Origin: Sphingomonas sp. UV9
Lineage (GTDB): Bacteria > Pseudomonadota > Alphaproteobacteria > Sphingomonadales > Sphingomonadaceae
Assembly (NCBI RefSeq): GCF_004101245.1
Contig: NZ_SCIN01000001.1
Location: 510,784 to 574,783, forward strand
Length of the DNA: 64,000 bases
Reading direction: 5' to 3'
The notes beneath the pieces are model-generated. The model saw only the letters and a program-made list of their open reading frames with translations, had not been told where the DNA came from and searched no databases. Positions 35,587 to 45,454 of the stretch are shown in pieces; positions within the stretch are counted from its first letter, which is position 1; each line of letters begins with the position of its first letter. The position numbers and the translations under genes are program-made.

Positions 35587-37431
35587 TCACCAGCCCGTCG
35601 GCTTGCCCTCGTTCTGCACGTCCAGCCACGTCTTCAGCGGCGCGAAATACTCGACCAGCGCGGCCCCTGACATCTCGCGGCTGCCGGTGAACACCTGCAA
35701 CGCGTCCGGCCAGGGCTTGGACTGCCCCATGCTCAACATCGCGTTCAGCTTCGTGCCGACCGCCTTGTCGTCGTAGAACGAACAGCGATGCAGCGGCCCC
35801 TTCCAGCCCGACTGGTCGCACGCCGCCTTGTAGAACTGGAACTGCAACACCCGCGCCAGGAAGTAGCGCGTGTACGGCACCGCTGCAGGGATATGGTATT
35901 TGCCGCCCGCATCGAACTTGGTCTCGTCGCGCGCGACCGGCGGCTTGATGCCCTGATATTGCAGCCGCAACTGGTCCCATGCCGCCTGATAGCCGGTCGT
36001 CGGGATCTGACCCGAGAATACACCCCAGCGCCATTTGTCGATCAACAACCCGAACGGCAGGAACGCGACCTTGTCCATCGCCTGTCGCAGCAACAGCCCG
36101 ATATCCTTGTCCGCACTCGGCACCTTCGCCTGATCGAGCAGGCCGATCTTCACCAGGTAATCCGGCGTGATCGACAGCGCGACGGTATCGCCGATCGCCT
36201 CATGGAAGCCGTCGTTCGCACCGTTCTTGTAGAGGAACGGCTGCGCCTTGTACGCGCGCTGATAGTAATTGTGGCCGAGCTCATGGTGGATCGTGACGAA
36301 ATCGTCCGCATTGACCTTCGTGCACATCTTGATCCGGATATCGTCCTGGTTGTCGAGATCCCATGCCGAGGCATGGCAGATCACGTCGCGGTCCGCCGGC
36401 TTGGTGATCTGCGACCGCTTCCAGAACGTGTCCGGCAACGGTGCGAAGCCGAGCGAGGAATAGAACCCCTCGCCCTGCTTCACCATCTTGAGCGGATCAT
36501 AGCCCTTGGCCTTCAGCAGTTCGCCAGTATCGTAGCCGACGTCGCCTGCGCCCTTGGGCGCGACGATGTCGTAGATATTGCCCCATTCCTGCGCCCACAT
36601 ATTGCCGAGCAGGTCGCTGCGGATCGGCCCGGTCTTGGCCTGCACCGCGTCGCCATATTTCTCGTTGAGCTTCCACCGCGTATAGGTGTGGAGCGCCATG
36701 TAGAGCGGCTCGACCTCTTTCCAGATCTTGTCGGTCAGCGCCGCGAACTGGTCGGGCGTCATATCGTAACCCGAACGCCACAACGCGCCGACGTCCTTGT
36801 AGCCGAGCTCGCGCGCGCCTTCGTTGGAGATCGCGGTCATCTTGGCATAGTCGCCGCGCATGGGTGCGCCGACCTTGTCGTTCCAGCTCGTCCACATCTC
36901 CTGGAGCTTCGCCGGATCGCGGCTCTCGCCCATCGCCGCTTCGATGTCGGAGCCGTTGATCGGCTTGCCGTCGAGCGTGCCCATGCCCTTGCCGTAGGAC
37001 GACGACATCTTGGTGGTCAGCGTCGACAGTTCGTCGGATGCGCCCGCGCGCGTCGGGGCCGGCAGGGTCAGCCCGCCGCGCAGAAGATCGAGCTTGCGCC
37101 TGGTATCGAACGACAGACCCGGCAACGACGCATAGCGGGCCGCGCCGAGCGCGTACTTCACGCCGAGATCGGTCATCTCCGCGCCCGACTTCGCCGCGAG
37201 CGCATCGGTATCGTCGGTGATGTAGGTCGCGTTGACCCACGCCACGCGGCTGGCGTCGAGCGAGGCGGCCGCCAACGTCTTTTCGGCCTCGGCGACGAAG
37301 GCATCAGCCTGGGCGACGGTCGGCTTGCCGGTCGTGGCGGGTGGTGCGGTCTGAGCCTGTGCGGCGACGGGTACGGCGGCAGGCACGGCGATCGCGCACG
37401 CCAGCGCGACCAGAGAGACGGTACGGATCAT
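35587..37431 (-). CDS. M2 family peptidyl-dipeptidase (ACE-like), secreted
   Basis: A 614-residue zinc metallopeptidase related to angiotensin-converting enzyme. A signal peptide (MIRTVSLVALACAIAVPAA, cleavage near AQAQ) directs export. The zinc motif is HHELGHNYYQ (HExxH), with the third ligand Glu in NDGFHEAIGDTVALS, 24 residues further. Bacterial members remove C-terminal dipeptides from oligopeptides. ATG 37431 is the start just before the signal peptide; the longer frame adds 39 unrelated residues. Length equals bacterial M2 enzymes. Confidence 0.95.
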   Translation of the reverse strand: MIRTVSLVALACAIAVPAAVPVAAQAQTAPPATTGKPTVAQADAFVAEAEKTLAAASLDASRVAWVNATYITDDTDALAAKSGAEMTDLGVKYALGAARYASLPGLSFDTRRKLDLLRGGLTLPAPTRAGASDELSTLTTKMSSSYGKGMGTLDGKPINGSDIEAAMGESRDPAKLQEMWTSWNDKVGAPMRGDYAKMTAISNEGARELGYKDVGALWRSGYDMTPDQFAALTDKIWKEVEPLYMALHTYTRWKLNEKYGDAVQAKTGPIRSDLLGNMWAQEWGNIYDIVAPKGAGDVGYDTGELLKAKGYDPLKMVKQGEGFYSSLGFAPLPDTFWKRSQITKPADRDVICHASAWDLDNQDDIRIKMCTKVNADDFVTIHHELGHNYYQRAYKAQPFLYKNGANDGFHEAIGDTVALSITPDYLVKIGLLDQAKVPSADKDIGLLLRQAMDKVAFLPFGLLIDKWRWGVFSGQIPTTGYQAAWDQLRLQYQGIKPPVARDETKFDAGGKYHIPAAVPYTRYFLARVLQFQFYKAACDQSGWKGPLHRCSFYDDKAVGTKLNAMLSMGQSKPWPDALQVFTGSREMSGAALVEYFAPLKTWLDVQNEGKPTGW

Positions 37432-37507
37432 GGATTTCCCCTGAATTATGCGCCCAGAGTGATGGCCCGCCGCCGCCCGGTCAACCCGGCTTGCATCTGA
37501 TCCGTGC

Positions 37508-37532
37508 AATCCTCCCCCACCAGGGGGAGGAT
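37508..37532. repeat. Solo palindrome CCTCCCCC-ACCA-GGGGGAGG
   Basis: A perfect 8-bp stem with a four-base loop, just past the stop of the alpha/beta hydrolase gene on the minus strand. It matches half of the 33101 element and could slow or end transcription, though no T-tract follows. Confidence 0.65.
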
Positions 37533-37549
37533 CGATCGACGAAGCCAAG

Positions 37550-38338
37550 TCAGGCGGCGAGGAAGTCCGCTATCGCCTGGCCCAGTTCAGGCTTCACCAC
37601 CGCGCTCATATGGCCACCGGGCGTCTCGACATACGTCCCGTGCGGCAGCGCCGCAGCCAAGTCAGGCGCCGAGCCGTTATCCTGGTCCTCGCCACCGCAC
37701 ACGACCAGCGTCGGCTGCTGGATCGCCTTCACCGACTCCAGCGACGTGTCGGCGAACGTCTCGAGGATGCCCAGCAGTGCGACCGGATCGCCACCCGTCG
37801 TCTTCAGGAATGCCTCGGCCAGCCACTCCGGCGTACCCTGCACATGCTGCCCCAGGTTGGTCAGGATATTCCGGAAATGCCCGGCACGACGGGACGTCTG
37901 CGTGAGACCCTGCAGCCCCATGCCGGAAAAAATGACGCGCCGCGGTGTCGCGCCGGTCGCGAGCATGCGCGACGTCGTCCGCGCGCCGAGCGAATAGCCG
38001 CCAAGATCATAATCGGTCAGCCCGAGATGTGCGATCAACGCGTGCCCGTCCTTCGTCAGGGCATCCGCCGGATAGGCTTCGAGCCCGTGCGGCTTGTCGC
38101 TGTCCCCATGCGCACGCAGATCCGGCATGATCACACGGAATCCCTTCGCCGCAATCTTGGCGGCGTGGCCGTACCGGATCCAGTTGGTCTTCGCGTCGGA
38201 GAAATAGCCGTGGATCAGCACCACCGGCCGCGCGTCCTCAGTGCCGGGGCCGACCTCGCGCCACGCCAGCCGGGTGCCGTCGAAGCTCTCGAAATACCGG
38301 ACTTCGGAAGATTGGGTCTCGCTCGGGGTGATGGCCAC
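37550..38338 (-). CDS. Alpha/beta hydrolase
   Basis: A protein of about 262 residues with the alpha/beta-hydrolase fold. The oxyanion region is VVLIHGYFSD, the nucleophile elbow GGYSLGAR (Ser), and the catalytic His lies in TPGGHMSAVV near the C-terminus. PDLRAHGDSDKP is typical of the epoxide-hydrolase/esterase branch. GTG 38338 is favoured as start because AGGA stands at proper distance; TTG 38353 is the alternative. No signal peptide, so the enzyme is cytoplasmic. The substrate is unknown. Confidence 0.9.
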   Translation of the reverse strand: MAITPSETQSSEVRYFESFDGTRLAWREVGPGTEDARPVVLIHGYFSDAKTNWIRYGHAAKIAAKGFRVIMPDLRAHGDSDKPHGLEAYPADALTKDGHALIAHLGLTDYDLGGYSLGARTTSRMLATGATPRRVIFSGMGLQGLTQTSRRAGHFRNILTNLGQHVQGTPEWLAEAFLKTTGGDPVALLGILETFADTSLESVKAIQQPTLVVCGGEDQDNGSAPDLAAALPHGTYVETPGGHMSAVVKPELGQAIADFLAA

Positions 38339-38454
38339 GGTCTCATCCTGCAATGGTGTCGCGGCCAGTTCGGAGCGCGAGTGCCGTCTGTCAACGCCCC
38401 CAAACGAAAACGGGCGACCCGAAGGCCGCCCGTCTCTCGGTCTTCAGCAACGGA

Positions 38455-41400
38455 TCAGAACTGGTATCCGACCCCCCCCGAAGCACCGGCCCTGCCCTGC
38501 GAGTCATAGGTGCCGCTGAGCTTCACCACGGTGTGCCCGTCATTGAACGCCTTCGACATGCCGACTGCGACCGCAGATTGTCCGGCGTAGGTGCCGCCGC
38601 CGATCGCGACCATGCCCTTGCCCGCCTCATACGCCTGCGGCAGCCCGGCTGCGGCGAGAGCGCTCGATGTGCCGGCATAGCCGTCACGCCGCACCGAGCG
38701 GATGTCGAAGGCGAGCGCCGCAATCCGTCCGTCGGTGTAGCTGTTGGCCTGCGTCACCGCCGAATTGATGCCGGAGTTCAGCTGCCCGACATTGACCGCG
38801 TCGGTGGTCGACACGCCCGCCGCGACGTTGCTCAGCACGGTTGCCTGACCACCGGCGTTGAACGTCACGTTAGTGCGCGACGGACCGTACTGCACCGAGT
38901 TGCTGCCCAGCGCCAAGGCACTGTCCGCGGTACCCTGCGCGGTCGCGACCGCCTGGTTGGTCGTGTTGAGCTGGCCGCCATTGACCGCCTGCGTCGACCC
39001 CGCCGCGACCATCCCGGCGGCAACGTTGGCCAGCGTGACCGGTGCCGCCGCATTGCCACCCGCCAGTGTCACGGTGTTGGTCCGCGCGCCGGTCGTATCC
39101 GTGTCGTAGGACACCGCGTTCACCGCAGTGAGCGCCAAGGCATAGACCTGACCGCCATTCACCGCGTCGGTCGAGCCCGCCGCGATCGAACCGCCTGCGA
39201 CGTTGTGCAGCCCAACCGGACCCGTAGCGGCACCGACGAGCGTCAGATCGTTGGTCCTGATCCCGCCGTTCGGCGTGGTGACGCTGCCGGGGTTCGAATA
39301 TTGCACCGGCCCGGTGCCGCCATTGGCGACCTGGTTGCCCAGGTTGGTGATCGCGGTGGTGTTGTTGGCGACCTGGACGTTGGTTGCGTTGAGCTGCGAT
39401 CCGTTGACCGCATCGGTCGATGTGGCGTTGACCGCGCCTGCCGCGACATTGGTGATCGTCGTGCCGCCCGCGCCGCCGAGCGTCACCGACGTCTGTGCGG
39501 CATTGTCGTAGCTCACGCTGTTCGCCGCCACCTGGCCGATCTGCCCACCCACGCCGGCCAGCGCATCGCCGACATTGGTGTAGGTCGTGCCGTTGATGAC
39601 GTAGCTCGGGCCTGTGATCGCGCCGGTCGTGACGTTGTACGCCGCGCCGCCGCCGAGGCTCGTGACGAACGCGCTGCCCAGCGTGTTCGAGACACCGCGC
39701 AACTGCGCGACGTTGACCGCGTCGGTATCCTCGCTGCCGGCGCCGACGCCGGTGATCTGGCGTGTGCCGAGCGGTGCGAACAGCCCGGTGGCGGGATCGA
39801 TATAGTCGGCGGTGCGGGCAACCGCGATCTCGCCGATCGAGGATTGCGCGCCGGTGACGCCGAACGCGGTGTAGCTGGCGACCCCACCGCGTAACGTCGA
39901 GGAGGCGCTGCCCAGCGCGACGCTGTTCTCGAGGTTGGCGATCGCCCCGGCGCCGAGCGCGGTCGAGGCGAAGGCGGTGGCCGACGAGAGCGTGCCGAGC
40001 GCGGACGAACCGAAGCCGGAGGCAATGGCACGTTCGCCGACGGCAAGCGTAAAGTCCGCCGTGGCCGACGCGGCCGTGCCGAGCGCCGTCGCGTTCAGGC
40101 CGCTCGCAACCGAGTTGCTACCGAACGCGGCGGCAAAATCGCCCGTGGCGGAGCTGGCGTTACCGACCACCAGCGTATTGATGCCGTTGGTCACGACGTC
40201 CGACCCGAAGGCGAGCGAGGCGTCGCCGTTCACCTGGTTCCGATTGCCGACGGCCACCGCGCCAAGACCGTTGATGACGTTGCTCGTGCCGATCGCGATC
40301 GTCCCGTTGCCGGTCGCCTGGTTGGTCTGGCCGATCGATACCGATCCATTGCCGGTGGCAAAGTTGGTGTCGCCCAGCGCCACCGCGCCGATCCCCGTTG
40401 CCTGGTTGTCGCGGCCAAGCGCGACCGCACCGTCGCCGGTCGCGATATTGGGATCGCCGATCGCCACCGCGCCGTCACCGGACGCGATATTGGCGAAACC
40501 GATCGACACCGCCCTGCCGGCGATCGTGCTGGATCCGTCGCCGATCGCCACCGATCCCGCGCTGGAGGCGACCGTGTTGCGTCCCGCGGCGATGGAACCA
40601 TCGGCACTGGCGATGGCGTTCGGACCGATCGCCGTGGAGTCGGTGCCCATCGCCTGCGAATCCGCCATGACCGAAGTCGCGTTGAAATAGCGCAGATCGG
40701 CGCCCGTCGGCATGCCGCCGATCGATGTCTCGATCGCGGACACGGCACCCTGGACGCTGCCATAGGTCGTGCCGCCATAGAGGATGCCCGCGGTCACCGC
40801 GCCGGTGGCCGGATCGTAGATCGAGCTCCCGCCGAGTGCGGAGGCAACGCTGCTGCCCAGCCCGGACAGCTGCCCGCCATTGACCGCATCCAGGCTGCCG
40901 GCGCCAAGCCCACCCGCAGCCACGTTGGTGATGCGCTGCGCCACCCCACCACGGTTCGCATTGAACGCCTGAAGCGTGCTGTCGTACAGCAAGGCGTTCG
41001 CTTGAAGACCCGTGACGCTGGTATTGATGGTCGCGATGTTGGTGGTGTTGACGAAGACCGCATCGTTGGTGGCGCCGAGCTGTGCGCCGTTCACCGCATC
41101 GGTGCTGCCCGCGCCGAGCGCGCCGGCCGCGACGTTGCCGATCGTGACGGGTGCCGCACCGGTTCCGACGCCGCCCAAGGTCACGCGGGTCCTGCCGAGA
41201 TCGTCATACTGGACCGCAAGCGCGGACAGGCCACCGACCTGCCCGGAAACGGTCGCGAGCTGTCCGCCATTCACCGCGTCGGTCGACCCGGTTGCCACGA
41301 CGCCGTCGGCGACATTGTGCAGGCCCACCGGACCTGCCGCCACGCCGACGAGCGCGACGTCGTTGGTCGGTACGCCGCCGTTCGGCGTGGTCGGGGTCGC

Positions 41401-43659
41401 CGCGTTCGAATATTGCACCGCACCGATGCCACCATTGCTGATGTTGGTAGTCAGGTTGGTGAGCGCGGTGTTGGTGTTGGTGACGTTGGTGTTGGTCGCG
41501 AACAGCTGGCTGCCGTTCACTGCCTCTGCCGACGTCGCGCCGAGCGTGCCTGCGCCCACGTTGCCGAGCACCACCGGCGCGGCCCCTGCCCCGCCGAAGG
41601 TCACGCGCGACCGGCTCAGATCGTCATATTGCACCGCCAGACCGTTCAGCGTGCCGACCTGGCCGGAGACCAGCGCCAGCTGACCGCCGTTGACCGCGTC
41701 GGTCGAGCCGGTTGCAACCACCCCGTCGGCAACGTTGTGCAGCGCGACCGCACCCGCTGCGCCGCCGACCAGCGTCGCGTCGTTCGACGGCACGCCTCCG
41801 TTCGGCGTGGTCGGCGTTCCGGCGTTCGAATATTGCAGCGCACCGATCGCGCCGTTGGCGATGTTGGTCGTGAGGTTCGTCACATTGGTGTTGGTCGCGA
41901 ACAACTGGCTGCCGTTGACCGCATCGGTCGAGGTCGCGCCGAGCGCGCCTGCCGCGACGTTGCCCAGGCCGACCGGGGCGGCGCCGACGCCGCCGAGCGA
42001 AACACGGGCGCGGGTCGCGTCGTCATACTGGACCGCCAGCGTATTCAGCGTGCCGACCTGATCGACCACCGTCGACAGCTGACCGCCGTTGACCGCGTCG
42101 GTCGAGCCGGTCGCCACGACACCGGCGGCGACATTGTGCAGCCCGACCGGCCCCGCGGCCGCACCGACCAGCGCGACATCGTTGCTTGGAATACCGCCAT
42201 TGGGCACGGTCGGCGTCGCCGCGTTCGAATATTGCACCGCGCCGATGCCGCCATTGCTGATGTTGGTGGTGAGGGTGGTGAGCGCGGTGTTGGTGTTGGT
42301 GACGTTGGTGTTGGTCGCGAACAGCTGGCCGCCATTGACCGCGTCGGTCGACCCGGCCGCGACGACGCCGTTGGCGACATTGTGCAGCCCGACCGGCCCC
42401 GCCACCGCACCGACCAGTGCCGCGTCATTGGAGGGGACGCCGCCGTTGGGGACGGTCGGCGTCGCAGCGTCGGAATATTGCAGCGCGCCGATCGCGCCGT
42501 TGTTGATGTTCGTCGTCAGGTTGGTGACGTTGGTGTTGGTCGCCAGCAACTGGCTGCCGTTGACCGCATCGGTTGAAGCCGGGTCGAGCGCACCGGCCGC
42601 GACGTTGGTCAGGGCGACCGGGGGTACGCCGGGGCCGACGCCGCCGAGCGTCGCTTTGGCGCGCGTCGCGTCATCATATTGCACCGCCAACGTGGCGGCC
42701 GTTCCGATCTGCGCCTGCACGCCTGCGAGCTGGCCGACATTGACCGCGTCGGTAGCCGCCGAGCCTGCCGCGACGTTGGTGATCTGGCGTTCGCCGCCGA
42801 CCGTACCGACCGAGACTTCGCCCGCCGAATTCTGCGGCACGGCGAGGCCGATCGCGGTGTAGCCAGCCTGTGGTCCACGTGCCGCCAGGCTGCCGGCGCC
42901 GAGCGCCACGCCGTTCGCGCCCGTGGCGCTGGCGCCTGTACCCAGCGCGACGGCACCGGTCGCATTGGCACCGACGCTCGAGTTCGTGCCGAGCGCGATC
43001 GCGCCGAGCGCGGTCGCGTCGGTCAACGCCGCGTTACCGAACGCGATCGAATTCGCCTCGCCCGCAAACGCTGCTGCGCCGGTCGCGCCCAGACCGGTGA
43101 TCCGGTTGCCGCCGATGGCGATACCGGCCGGGTTCCGGAGCTCAAAACCATCCGCCTGCGAGACGCAGTTGGAATTGGGCCCAACCGCATTTCCGTTCAC
43201 GTCGAGTACGCTCAACGTGATGTTGTCGCCATTGGCCGCAGAGGTCAGCAACCCGTCGACATCGATGGTCTGGGTCGTTGCCGGCAGCGCCGGGATCAAC
43301 CCACCCACCAGTGGCAACAGGAGAATTCGATTCACGGTCGTCAGGATAGGATTGAGCGTATTCTCTATCGGGGTGACGACCCCGCCGATGACGGGGCGCA
43401 TGATCTCGGTAACGACCGATTTCGGGAGGCTGACGCCGGAGCATACGCCGACGACGTTGGGTGGCGGAACGACCTGGGCGGCGGCCGGTTGCGATGCGAG
43501 CGTGGTCGCGGCGGCCAGCCCGATCAGCGATACGCCGCCGCGGATCTGCCGCATGATGCCGGTATCGCGGCGCGTCCTGACGGTTTCCTGCAGCCTGGCT
43601 GCGATCCCGCCCGAATTCTTTGTTTCCGACGCATTCCGATGAGCCGACGCGATAGACAT
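38455..43659 (-). CDS. Trimeric autotransporter adhesin (YadA-like, type Vc secretion)
   Basis: A 1734-residue surface fibre. A long signal region (about 62 residues, ending QPAAAQ) is followed by a first beta-roll head (about residues 190-260, repeats such as GAIALGTNSS). Then come a stalk with about ten necks of type DAVNGGQL/DAVNGSQL (about 290-960), a second head (about 1000-1256, AIGDPNIATGDGAVALG type repeats), five more necks, and a C-terminal YadA anchor (about 1645-1734) ending in Phe. The anchor forms a trimeric 12-strand barrel that exports the passenger. ATG 43659 has GGAGG eight bases upstream. Such adhesins mediate attachment or biofilm formation. Confidence 0.96.
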   Translation of the reverse strand: MSIASAHRNASETKNSGGIAARLQETVRTRRDTGIMRQIRGGVSLIGLAAATTLASQPAAAQVVPPPNVVGVCSGVSLPKSVVTEIMRPVIGGVVTPIENTLNPILTTVNRILLLPLVGGLIPALPATTQTIDVDGLLTSAANGDNITLSVLDVNGNAVGPNSNCVSQADGFELRNPAGIAIGGNRITGLGATGAAAFAGEANSIAFGNAALTDATALGAIALGTNSSVGANATGAVALGTGASATGANGVALGAGSLAARGPQAGYTAIGLAVPQNSAGEVSVGTVGGERQITNVAAGSAATDAVNVGQLAGVQAQIGTAATLAVQYDDATRAKATLGGVGPGVPPVALTNVAAGALDPASTDAVNGSQLLATNTNVTNLTTNINNGAIGALQYSDAATPTVPNGGVPSNDAALVGAVAGPVGLHNVANGVVAAGSTDAVNGGQLFATNTNVTNTNTALTTLTTNISNGGIGAVQYSNAATPTVPNGGIPSNDVALVGAAAGPVGLHNVAAGVVATGSTDAVNGGQLSTVVDQVGTLNTLAVQYDDATRARVSLGGVGAAPVGLGNVAAGALGATSTDAVNGSQLFATNTNVTNLTTNIANGAIGALQYSNAGTPTTPNGGVPSNDATLVGGAAGAVALHNVADGVVATGSTDAVNGGQLALVSGQVGTLNGLAVQYDDLSRSRVTFGGAGAAPVVLGNVGAGTLGATSAEAVNGSQLFATNTNVTNTNTALTNLTTNISNGGIGAVQYSNAATPTTPNGGVPTNDVALVGVAAGPVGLHNVADGVVATGSTDAVNGGQLATVSGQVGGLSALAVQYDDLGRTRVTLGGVGTGAAPVTIGNVAAGALGAGSTDAVNGAQLGATNDAVFVNTTNIATINTSVTGLQANALLYDSTLQAFNANRGGVAQRITNVAAGGLGAGSLDAVNGGQLSGLGSSVASALGGSSIYDPATGAVTAGILYGGTTYGSVQGAVSAIETSIGGMPTGADLRYFNATSVMADSQAMGTDSTAIGPNAIASADGSIAAGRNTVASSAGSVAIGDGSSTIAGRAVSIGFANIASGDGAVAIGDPNIATGDGAVALGRDNQATGIGAVALGDTNFATGNGSVSIGQTNQATGNGTIAIGTSNVINGLGAVAVGNRNQVNGDASLAFGSDVVTNGINTLVVGNASSATGDFAAAFGSNSVASGLNATALGTAASATADFTLAVGERAIASGFGSSALGTLSSATAFASTALGAGAIANLENSVALGSASSTLRGGVASYTAFGVTGAQSSIGEIAVARTADYIDPATGLFAPLGTRQITGVGAGSEDTDAVNVAQLRGVSNTLGSAFVTSLGGGAAYNVTTGAITGPSYVINGTTYTNVGDALAGVGGQIGQVAANSVSYDNAAQTSVTLGGAGGTTITNVAAGAVNATSTDAVNGSQLNATNVQVANNTTAITNLGNQVANGGTGPVQYSNPGSVTTPNGGIRTNDLTLVGAATGPVGLHNVAGGSIAAGSTDAVNGGQVYALALTAVNAVSYDTDTTGARTNTVTLAGGNAAAPVTLANVAAGMVAAGSTQAVNGGQLNTTNQAVATAQGTADSALALGSNSVQYGPSRTNVTFNAGGQATVLSNVAAGVSTTDAVNVGQLNSGINSAVTQANSYTDGRIAALAFDIRSVRRDGYAGTSSALAAAGLPQAYEAGKGMVAIGGGTYAGQSAVAVGMSKAFNDGHTVVKLSGTYDSQGRAGASGGVGYQF
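38900..42670. repeat. Internal stalk and head repeats of the adhesin gene
   Basis: The coding sequence holds long near-identical copies. One example is the block around 41440-41520 and its copy around 42255-42335, both containing GTTGGTGTTGGTGACGTTGG. Two alternating stalk units recur (VQYDD..GGVG and ISNGGIGAVQYSNAATP), giving a composite period. The copies would favour slippage or recombination that alters fibre length. Confidence 0.8.
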
Positions 43660-44024
43660 GCCGATAACCTCCACTGACGACTGCGGTTGCAGCCAAACAT
43701 TACCGGCTCCTGGTCGACTGCCGACCTAGTTACCGGAACGCATGAAGTCTCGACTCCCGACCACTAACAGTAAGTTACCCAGTAAAACGACATCGATCTG
43801 TATAGATCTCTCCTCCGCGGACATTCTATACTTATAATGGTTCTACTTTTAAGCCGATCAATCGACGATGCCGGATATTAACTATAGAATTAGAGCACGT
43901 ACTGACGCGCCGCAGCGAACAATCGATCCAGAACGAGATTAGTCGCAAATCGGACTGATTATCGAAATGGATGGAACGGGCGGTGCGCGGGGGACGGAAA
44001 ATTTAGCCTGGGCGCCAGATGACG
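43660..44024 (-). promoter_or_regulatory. AT-rich promoter region of the adhesin
   Basis: No gene is seen here. About 43735-43960 is clearly richer in A/T than the rest of the window. On the minus strand a sigma-70-like pair is visible: TTGATC (43861-43856) and TATAAG (43836-43831) with a 19-bp spacer. A short dyad GATCT-GTAT-AGATC lies downstream near 43796. The leader to the ATG would be about 170 nt. Confidence 0.5.
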
Positions 44025-44059
44025 AAAAACCGCGCCGCCATTTGGGATGGCGACGCGGT
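44025..44059 (-). terminator. Rho-independent terminator of asd
   Basis: On the minus strand: ACCGCG, one mismatch, CGCCAT, a five-base loop, ATGGCG, CGCGGT, then five T. It starts 47 bp beyond the asd stop codon. Confidence 0.85.
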
Positions 44060-44105
44060 CATTCCGGTCGAAATGCTCGAAGCCGGGGCGAATCACCCCA
44101 CCGCT

Positions 44106-45131
44106 TTACGCCTTTTGCAGATGCCGCCGCCCGAGAAGCTCGGCGATCTGCACCGCGTTCAGCGCGGCGCCCTTGCGGAGATTGTCGCTGACGCACCACA
44201 GGTTGATGCCGTTCTCGACGGTCGGATCCTCCCGGACGCGACTGATGAAGGTCGCGAACTCGCCGACGCACTCGATCGGCGTGATGTAGCCGCCGTCCTC
44301 GCGCTTATCGACCAGCATGATGCCGGGTGCCTCGCGCAGGATGTTCTGCGCTTCCTCGGCCGAGATCTCGTTCTCGAACTCGATGTTGATCGCTTCCGAA
44401 TGGCCGACGAACACCGGCACGCGCACGCAGGTCGCAGTGACCTTGATCTTGCGGTCGAGGATCTTCTTGGTCTCGACGACCATTTTCCACTCTTCCTTGG
44501 TCGACCCGTCGTCGAGGAAGCTGTCGATGTGCGGGATCACGTTGAAGGCGATCTGCTTGGTGAACTTCTTGGCCTCGGCCGGATCGCCGACGAAGATGTT
44601 GCGGCTCTGCTCGAACAGCTCGTCCATGCCGGACTTGCCCGCGCCGGAGACCGACTGGTAGGTCGAGACGACGACGCGCTTGATCACCGCCGCATCGTGC
44701 AGTGGCTTCAAGGCGACGACCATCTGCGCGGTCGAGCAGTTCGGGTTGGCGATGATGTTGCGGACCTTGTAGCCGTCGATCGCCTCGGGGTTCACCTCTG
44801 GCACGATCAGCGGCACGTCGGGGTCCATCCGGTAGAGCGACGAATTGTCGATCACCACGCAACCGGCGGCGGCGGCGATCGGCGCATAGACCGCGGTGCC
44901 CTCGGAGCCGATCGCGAACAGCGCCATGTCCCAGCCATTCCAGTCAAAATGCTCGATGTTCGTGCATTTGATCTGCTTGCCGGTGTCGCCGTAATCGACC
45001 ATCAACCCCTGGCTGCGCGACGACGCGACGCAGGCGATCTCGTCGGCGGGAAACTCGCGCTCCGCCAGGATATTGAGCATCTCGCGCCCGACATTGCCGG
45101 TCGCGCCTGCGACCACCACCCGATAACCCAT
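44106..45131 (-). CDS. asd: Aspartate-semialdehyde dehydrogenase
   Basis: A 341-residue NADPH-dependent enzyme giving aspartate semialdehyde, the branch point to lysine/diaminopimelate, threonine and methionine. The nucleotide loop is VAGATGNVGREML and the catalytic Cys lies in IANPNCSTAQMV. The substrate-binding section SVSGAGKSGMDEL and the late VPVFVGHSEAINIEF are standard. ATG 45131 gives the normal N-terminus MGYRVVVAGATG; the 19-codon extension is not supported. A clear terminator follows. Confidence 0.97.
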   Translation of the reverse strand: MGYRVVVAGATGNVGREMLNILAEREFPADEIACVASSRSQGLMVDYGDTGKQIKCTNIEHFDWNGWDMALFAIGSEGTAVYAPIAAAAGCVVIDNSSLYRMDPDVPLIVPEVNPEAIDGYKVRNIIANPNCSTAQMVVALKPLHDAAVIKRVVVSTYQSVSGAGKSGMDELFEQSRNIFVGDPAEAKKFTKQIAFNVIPHIDSFLDDGSTKEEWKMVVETKKILDRKIKVTATCVRVPVFVGHSEAINIEFENEISAEEAQNILREAPGIMLVDKREDGGYITPIECVGEFATFISRVREDPTVENGINLWCVSDNLRKGAALNAVQIAELLGRRHLQKA

Positions 45132-45253
45132 GTCATAACTCCGATTGGACTTGGCCGCGCAGTACCGACGTTGCGCGGGCAGGTCCAACGGCTTTCAACT
45201 TGTTGCGCGGATAGCGGGGGTTGGGGCCGGGACTGCCGTCGCCCTCCCCCCTT

Positions 45254-45305
45254 GTTCCCCCGCGAAGGCGGGGGCCCAGTCTGGACCCCCGCCTTCGCGG
45301 GGAAA
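45254..45305. repeat. Close inverted pair of GAAG-loop palindromes
   Basis: Left arm TTCCCCCGCGAAGGCGGGGG plus CCCAG, right arm CTGGACCCCCGCC plus TTCGCGGGGAAAC. The arms are almost contiguous, unlike the usual 30-60 bp spacing. Confidence 0.85.
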
Positions 45306-45319
45306 CATCCTTTTACTGC

Positions 45320-45426
45320 ACCACCCCGGCGGAGGCCGGGGCCCAATTGGAAAGGTCGCAGTAACGAAGCGCTGCGCTCAGTTAGCGCCGTCCCCCAATT
45401 GGGCCCCGGCCTCCGCCGGGGTGGTG
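45320..45426. repeat. Inverted pair of palindromes (CCAATTGG class)
   Basis: Left arm CCACCCCGGCGGAGGCCGGGG plus CCCAATTGG (positions 45320-45350); right arm CCAATTGGGCCCCGG then CCTCCGCCGGGGTGG. With the preceding element it fills the 323-bp gap between asd and the mgtC-like gene. Confidence 0.85.
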
Positions 45427-45454
45427 TATGGTATTTGGTAATGGCAGCGCCCCC

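Noticed and set aside
41002..42576. A 524-codon repetitive frame antisense to the adhesin
   Set aside because: The repeats are explained by the adhesin stalk; the antisense protein is very rich in Arg and Asp with no export signal.
41200..42600. CRISPR-like regular repetition
   Set aside because: The repeats are coding, of unequal length, and translate into YadA-type neck and stalk units.
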